A DNA stretch of 64,000 nt from Prosapia bicincta (Eukaryota > Arthropoda > Insecta > Hemiptera > Cercopidae): contig JBAIZL010000001.1 in the NCBI GenBank assembly GCA_036971475.1, forward strand, positions 135,400,192-135,464,191, written 5' to 3'. Made by a program: the position numbers and the translations under genes. Under the pieces are notes generated by a model. That model had not been told where the DNA came from. It did no database searches and saw nothing but the letters and a program-made list of their open reading frames with translations. Of this stretch, positions 29,201 to 38,200 are shown piece by piece; position 1 is the stretch's first letter, and each line of letters starts with the position of its first letter.

Positions 29201-32200
29201 TTTATTATATTTGTGTGGAAAAATAATTAATTACCAACTATGTCTTATTTATGTATTAGTTGATTTGAATGAATTAAATGATTAAAGTAAACGAAAATAT
29301 TATTATTTATGAAGCAACAGCAATCAAGATCGTAACCATTTCTGGTCGTTTGACATCGCTCGTCTCTCTCTCACTAAATGTCAGAACAAAACACAAAAAA
29401 GCACAGTAAAAACTCGATTAACCGTCACCGTCGGAACCGTGGCCATGACGGTTGAGCGAATAGACGGATAACAGAAACACTGTATTATTCCTCCGAAACT
29501 TAACCTTAATAAATTATATTATAGACAGATATCACTCTCACGGTTGAAGGTTTTGTGTAGCCTATTAGATTAAAACAGAACTTTTAAAAGGTTTTGTCGT
29601 ATGACCAAGATGTTAACTAAATTAATTATTAGAGAACTAGCATGTAAGCTAATATAACTTGAAAGAATCGAGAATCGAAAGGAAAATTTTAGAATCGGAA
29701 TCGAAAATTTTAGGAATCGGCCCATCCCTAAAAAATGGTCAAACTGAATAAGAAATGTTTCATAAAAACAGTAGTCTAAGGCACAGGTTAATCACAATGT
29801 AAGGAATTGTACTTACATTTTCAAGCATGCAGCGGAATAGAGTACCAAAATATGTAGTGGTCGTCTTCATAGTTCAATAGCAAATGAACTACTGAAGGAA
29901 AAACAATAAAACCCTGGAATCACGTAGATAAGATAAGGAACATAGAATGCTCAACATCTCAGCTCAATTCATAGAGTCCTTTATTACCAGTTTATGAATT
30001 GAACAAAGTTCAAAAAAAGTTGAGGCACAGAGTAGTGTGCCGCACCCGTTTAACGGTTAACAAATTAAATCAATTATTTTTTCATTCACAAAATTATTTT
30101 TGTTAAAAGGTTACTATAATTCATCACACCACAATTTTTCTGATTTCAACTCATTTCTTTCCAAACATTTTATATTTCTTTTGCTTTCATTTCCTTTGTT
30201 CTTTTTTTAGTTTCAACTTTTTGCGTTATTTTTATATTATGATAGTTTTAATTTAAAAAAAAAAACGTTTTGCATGATATTTAAAATTTTATTTCGTGAA
30301 AGTATCTTTTTTATAGGCAATAATAACCTTCTATGCTTATTAAAAATAAACATAGTCACTTTAAATTTGGAATATATGCATAATATAAACACATGAAATG
30401 TATGTTCATTAAATTGTTTTATTTATGTTGTTTTCAGAGTAAGAGTGGAAAAGAACTAGTTAGCTTCTTACTGAATGACATGTTGCTCCTAACCCAGCCT
30501 AATCGGCCTTTACTACAGCCTTTCTCATTTGAACGTCATTCTAGTTTTTTCTTTAGGATATACAAAGAGGTATTTAATCTAACACTTCAGATAATCATTG
30601 AAATAATAGTCAAGATGTGTTTTTAAGAAAGTACAATATTGAAATTAAAAAAAAACAAATTACTCCAATCAATAATTATTTCTATTTTTAAGCTTGAGCT
30701 TTAATTTATGTTTTCCCAATTTCCTCCTACATTTAAGCACTCATAGTGAATAACCTGCTTATAAATACTGATTCATAAAAGTCAGCTGTCTGATTAGACA
30801 ATAAAAATTTGTTTCATTGAAATTATTTAAACTTTGTTTACTTAGGTGATGTTAAAAGTTGCCATTTAATAGATTACTGCTTTGTTTCTGTTTGATATAT
30901 ATTACCAAGACATAAATTTGATTTTAATAACTGCGAAATACTTGATAGTAAGTCCAATTGGAGAAAAAAAATTATTCTGAAACTTTGTACATTAATCCAG
31001 ATAAAATAGTATTACCATTAAAAATGGCTTTGATAAGTTTGTTATTTTTATGATAAAATATGTTTATTTTGAACTTGAAAACTTTTCATTATTTACTATT
31101 TATATATTTCATACATTGGTAACATGAATTTCTAATTTTACTATTATTCTTAGAATCAGCTGTGTAGCCCATTTCTTTGCATTAGATGGATGCTGGAGCT
31201 CTCAGCAGGTTGAAATAATTCCTCGTGAAAATTGACTTGTATATCATTACAAAAATATTCTGAATTAGTTTATTATTTGTTAATTGATTATTATTGGTAA
31301 TCTTAAATAATAGAAGCTCATTAAAAGTAATATATGGTTTGGAGTTTGCATTGTATTCTGGGCTCCCACTATCTCTGTTCATTTTAGATGTACGCAAAAG
31401 TCCTCTAATTATAAAAAATATTTATAGTAATCGGACCGTCAACAAACATAAGCTTCTAACCAACACTGTGTAAAAACTATACTGAGCGAGAAAGTGCACT
31501 TGATATAAGCACTATGAAAGGTTCAATCATGTATAGAATGTTTAGTATTGAGCATGATATATCTGAAAATAAAGCCTTTTGAAGCAAACAAACAACAATC
31601 AGATTTATAACGAGCTGTAATCCCGCTAGTAAATTTTTTGTAGGACGTGCTGAGATTGTCCGTGAAGCCCAATGGGTTAATATTCAGAATCTGTTTCTTA
31701 AAATTAGTAATTGTTATGATTTTTTCAATAATATTTCATTTTCTACTATTCTTTGAGCTTAGCTTGTGAGGTTATGTTATTACAAATAAAAGACATACTC
31801 AAAATTCACAAATTAATCATTCATAACTCAAACGCTCTTCAATGACAAAGTCATCATCATCATCATCATCATCAGTGAGTGTTGCTTTTTACATAGAGAG
31901 TGTTGTCAGTAGAGTTTCTAATAGGAACACTCACCGATGATGATGACTCGGTCATTGAAACACATCTGAGTTTGTAGATGATTTGTGAGTTTTGTGTATG
32001 TATTTTATTTGTATTAATATTTAATTTGACAATTAATTAAATAAATTTTCTTTTAAATTTTTATTTCCATTTGTATATTTACTTATATACACTATATCTG
32101 AACTAAAATTAATTTATGATATTAATATAATTTAGTCATGACTTTCGATTTTTCATGTTTATGAAAATTATTAATTTTTATTCTTCTTCTTGTCATTTAA

Positions 32201-35200
32201 TAAATTTTTACAGTTGATTTTAATTTGTGTATTAACATTTTTTTCTATAATTATCTAATTATTGACTTCTGAGTTTAATTATATTTTTTTCTTGTCTAAT
32301 TTGTAAGGAAAATATATATTTATGAATATATGCTATTGAATAATGTATTGTATGCAATAGTTATGAAGATATACTCTTATCAACATTATATAAAATATTT
32401 TCAGATTTGATAAAGAGAACTTTGTCAAAATATCAACTTTGTAATAAACAAAATTACTTGACTCCCTTATCTACTGTTTAATTTGTCTTCACAATAAATT
32501 TTCATGTGAGTGGCTAAATAAACAAGTATATCAGCTAATAATATTTTGTTTCAGCCGCTGCTTTTAAGTGCTACAACTATTCTAAACACCCCAGACACTG
32601 CTGATGCGTTGGAGATAAAACTTGAACACAATAGAGTTGTGTACAGCTTAAATGCTGTCAGTCACAATGACAGAACTTTGTGGCTGAAGAAGATCAGTGA
32701 GGCGCAGAAGGAAGTATTGCATAATGACAAATGTAAACTACAAAAACAGCAGTCAAGTAAGTCTTAGTGTATACTGGTATAGTTCATTGCTATACCATAT
32801 AAGAAACAAATTCAAATTCAAATTAAAATATAGTTTGTGTAGATCTTACACATCAATTACAGAATAATTCTTAACTATTAGTGTCTATCAGTATCATATC
32901 TCATGAATTTTGAAGAAAATTTATCAATTAATTTTTAGTTGTTCGCTTTATTTATTTGTTCTGTAATCATACTCATTGTATTGTTATTTTAATATAAATT
33001 TTTCTTTATTAAATTTAATACTTGTTCATTCTTTATTGAAGTTGAATATAACACTTATTATTAATCAAAATTCCAGAGCAAGCCCAATTTGGTGCTGTTG
33101 GTCGCATCCTTGTAGTTGTTTTGGAAGGTCAGCGTCTCAAACCACCACTGTTTGGGGGTAAGTATATAAGAGAGTTGTGTGAGTATATGTTTACAATCTA
33201 GGTCAAGAATGTCCTAACTTTTTACAATAGCTACTACTATATGGTACATGTTTCGGTATTTATATTTCCTAACTGTATGGCTTATGTTGAGACTAGTGAT
33301 GGATTGATTCTCCATTCCAAAAGTAGATTCCACTGATTCTAGACACTAGAATCAGAATCGGAAATAGATCATCAAAGTCAGTTCTAAATACCTCGATAAT
33401 GACACAACTACACACGTCGTAGCTCTAAGATAATGTCGTGTTTACACATTGGGCAGTAAAATTTCCATCGCAGCTCTAAGATAATGTCGCGTTACACATT
33501 GATCGGAAAATGTTGGAATCGACCCATCACTAGTTGAGACATATCTAATGTTGTGTTCAGAAATGCCTTTCACTTATGCTTGTCTTATATCATCTGATAT
33601 ATCCAGTTCAAGTCCTATTTCCCCAAGACCCATCCTCATGTTATTCATTAAACTATATTGTATGGCTTTGCAGTATTGAATTTTATAATGGTTTTCTTAT
33701 AAAAATGTACAAAGTGGCTCTTCTGTCTTTCTATTTTTTTAAGTCTCATTTATAATTTTTCCAAGTATTTGTATTCCCTAGATTTGTTCTATACTTTTAT
33801 CTATTTGTTTTATTTTATTAACTTTATACTCTACATTTTATATAAATTACCGTTAGTTACAGTTACATTAATAAATGATACACCACTTAATTCCTTTAAA
33901 CCATGTACATTTTGCCAATTAAGTTATTGTCTTTATAATCTTACATGTATACTAACAAGTTAAAAACAATAGAGATAGCTGGTTACGCCTCCATCTGTAG
34001 GATATACATTACTTGGTCCATATAGAAGGTAACGACTATAAAGTGCTTCCTTCCTCTGACAGAATAACTAAGTTTGCTCCAGAAAGTTCATAATATTATC
34101 CCCAGTAATTAACAGAGCACTACTACATGTGTTCTTTTAGTGGGCTCTATTTGAAAATTCGAATAATGTGAGCATCTCATTAAGTTTTAAAAGTATGCCA
34201 CTAAATGTATAGCAAAGCTTGGGAATCGAAGTTTCCGAAGTTTTTTTTTTTTTAAACAGTCCTTGTATAATGTCCCTTCAGAACATTGTACCACAGTACC
34301 AGAACACGCGACAACATGTAACTAAAGTTGCATAATATAAACAAACTAACTAAAGTAAAACTTTGTTTAACCTTCACTCTTTAAACCCTCAGTTTCTGTT
34401 AACCATCATTGCTGTAATAGCATTATAATACTGTAATAACAAAGTGCTTTAAGGTGCAGTGACGCATTGGCTTTGTTTGTTGAACTACATGGACTATTTT
34501 ACCTGTAGGTTTATATTCCTGTACATTGTTCTGCCACATTAGTAGCTACATTGCAAATGCTTTTATTATGTAATAATTAGTTGTATTAGTTATTACAATT
34601 GGGTTTAATTTCCTTTTGCTCCAAAATATATTGCATTACTGTGAAAGTGATATCTGTCTATAATATAATTGATTGAGATTGTTTGGGAGCAATAATATAT
34701 TGTTTTTGCTATCCGTCTATCTGCTCAACCATCACGACCACGGTCCCGACAATGACAGTGTGTCATCCAAAATATATTGCATTACTGTAAAAGTGATATC
34801 TGTCTATAATATAATTGATTGAGATTGTTTGGGAGCAATAATATATTGTTTTGTTATCCGTTTATCTGCTCAGCCATCACGACCACAGTCCCTACGATGA
34901 CAGTTAATCGAGTTTTTACTGTACTTACATTTAGGATGATAATGTTCATAAAAAAGTGGAAAAGTTATTATTTCAGATTAATAGGTGATTTTTTCAGATT
35001 GATTAATAACAATTAATTAAATAAACTTATTTAATTTATAATTTAATGAACTTATAATTTTTATTTATTATTAAAATAAAACTTGAACAATTTTCAATAA
35101 TGATCAAAAGTAAAAATTTTTTTTGAATCCTGCTTTACCCAACATATAACCTTAATATTTAGTTAATTAGAGCTTAGCTAGTGAGAACTTTTCACAACCA

Positions 35201-38200
35201 AAAACAAAATAGTTAACTTGAAATCTCTCCAAAAATTAGTTTTTAATAAACAAATATACTAGTTCATAACAGACTAGTTTTGGCGATGATGTCGACTTCC
35301 TCAGTACTTGGCTACTACTGAGTCTAGTCTGTTACAACACTGAAACTAGTCTGTTGTGAAGTTGTGTGTTTGTTTATTAAAAACTAATTTTTGGTGAGAT
35401 TTTAAGTTAACTATTTTGTTTTTTACCGATATAAAGTTAACTTGTAAACTGTTGGTGGCCTAGCTTGAATTTGTAATTATAAATATCTTATAGTGAGCAC
35501 ATTCTCTCTTAAGCCCCCCATACAGGGGTGAGCATGCTCGCCGCCGCCGCACAGTACTCTTGCCTTTCTTGGCGCTGTGGCAGTCTAGTAGAGTCAGTGT
35601 GTGCGAAATGGATGCTAATGCTGTGGTGGTTTCGTTTGTTTGGAAGATGAGAAAAAACACAAGCCACGCAAAATATGGTGCAATAATTGGCTTAAAAATA
35701 GGAACCGGTTCAGTCACATGTCTCTGTTAGCAGAACTAGCAGCAAACGAACCAAATGATTATAAAAATTACTTGAGGGTGACTGAAGACCATTTCGAAGA
35801 CATTCTTTGACGTATTTCTCCTGAAGTTGAAGAACAGAATACTGCTATGAGTGAGTCGATCAGCTGTAAAGAGTGCCTTGCTGCGACACTTCAGTTTTTG
35901 GCTAGTGTCAGAAGCTATGAAAACCTAAAATGCTCGCAAACATGTTAGTCGTCCCCACAGACGGCCGAGCATCTCCGTGTTGGGGTTTTGGCTTGCCGGA
36001 TCTGATGAGCCGAGCGCCGAAACGAACATGCTCGCCGATTGGAATGTTCGTAGACTCCATACACGGGCGAACATGTTCACCGTCGCAATCATGCTTGAGA
36101 AAATGCTTGGTCGTGTATGGGGGGTTTTAAAGTGTATACAACTAGATCGAGCTATAAAGCTAAGGAAGTTTTGTTCCATCGGTGGTGCTGTCTTAATAAT
36201 GGTTTAAAAAAGGTTTCTTTAGCTTTGTAGTGCAATATTCCACATACAGAATAGGGCATATCCCCTGTCATAATTGCAAGAAAAAATTAAATTAAAGAAG
36301 TTTTTTCGTATTTATAAATTTTACTTAGAAAATTGAAATTTATACTATTTTGATTAATTGAAATAGACTAATGAAATTAAATTATATATCCAAGTACAGT
36401 ACTGTAATATAGTATACCTAAATAAAAAGGTATACTGGTGCTTATTTTAAACAAACAAAAAGTATTTTTTAACAAATATGAGCCATCAGCATTTGAGCGT
36501 TTTTTTGTTTATTTTACGATCCAGGATAGATCCATTCATTTCATAGGCCTTGGTGTTTTCTAACACAGCTTTCCACAATAAACTAGTTTCATCTGCATTA
36601 TTAAATTTGAAGAAAATGAAATTATTTTGTTTAGTTATTGTTTTAAGTGTATTTTTGAAAGGTTGAACACTGTCCAGATCACTACTAAAAGTTCACCATA
36701 AACTTTCCAATTCAATATAGAATGATTGTTTTGAATTTATACAGTCATCCTGTGACAGCTTTAAAATTTGAGTAGTTGAACTTAGTAGCAAATTTGTCTT
36801 CAGGGCGGTGAATTTTCACTTATACACTTATACCTTATTTTGAGAAAACTTGAAATTGTTGTTTATTTTTCAAGTGTTATAAAATGTAGATTTAATATCC
36901 CAAACTCATTCATTATATGTTGAGTTGACACACCTGTATTTATGTCCTGAATAGCTTTAATATTTTAATGAAGCGTTGGTGAATTGTACATTCATTTTCA
37001 CTTATTTTGATTTGCATTGTTTACATATATAATAAAAAGAAATTCCTTATTCCAATTACATAAATTGTATTTCACTACACAAATCCGACTAAAGCTTACT
37101 ATCATAGTGTACTCGTAATTGCATTAAACTAACTCTAGGCATGTGAAGTAAAGTAAATAACACAACCTCTTGCTCCTGAATTCTTTGGGACAAAAAATGT
37201 AAAAATAATCTTTACATGCGACATTGTTGATTTTTGCCTGGAAGCCGAAAACTCTTTTTCTCGGTATTTTATAAATTCTTGGTAGAGCTCATTTTGTTCG
37301 GTTCGATCTCTGTTTTCACAAAGTGAAACCTGTGTAATGCTACACCAGGAAAGCAGACAGTCTAAAATAGAAAATGATAAGCAGTTTCTGCGGTTTCTCA
37401 ACATCCACGAGGAATCCCTGAACCTGACCACAGGGTCATCTTAATCTTTTTTAGTTACTTTGGGAAATTTCCAAAGCCTCTGTCACGTGCACAAGTGGTG
37501 ACTGGGAACTCCTTATTTTGTGAAGTCTTAATATTACCTTGAATGTTATCTAGACCAATGAGATGGATTCTTTTAGACCATGTGACTAACTTGAAGCATC
37601 CCTGGAAGTGGCCAGCATCCGAGGAAGGGGGCACTATAAAACCCTCTACCCGAACAATCTTACTCTTCTTCTTAGAGGCTTATTATTAATCAGTCATAAA
37701 CGTAGTTGATGTTAGAGTCAATTTTTAGTCAATTGCAAGAGTCAGTTATTAGTTATTTTGTTAGTCTTGTGCAAAATGGGCTTCAAGAATTGTAAGCTGA
37801 ACATTAATTATATCTGTGAATTCTAAAACAAACTGTGTTTAGACTTATTAACACCTGTCTCTTCTCTTGTCAATGAGTCAAGGAAATTAAAATCTTATGG
37901 CCACTTTGGTGGCGTTACACAGGATTAGTTTCTAAAACTGGTTTCACACTAACAGTCTTGAGGAAAACAAAAAATTCTCTTTGTTGCCATATCTAGTATT
38001 GTACTGTACTTTTTGTCAGTATTGTATTGTACTTGAATTTTTCTAAAACATCCACACAAATACCCATAGAATTGAACTCCTTATGAGTGTCCAAATTAGT
38101 GAAGTTTTGCTATATTTGAGTTAACTAATTGGTTTAATTATATTTACCATCTTTAATTTTAAATAATCCTTTCAGACTGAATTTATGTTCATAGCAAATA

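Noticed and set aside
35925..36207. Three overlapping GC-rich open frames of 66-84 codons
   Set aside because: They cover the subterminal repeats of the Harbinger derivative on both strands and show no protein similarity.
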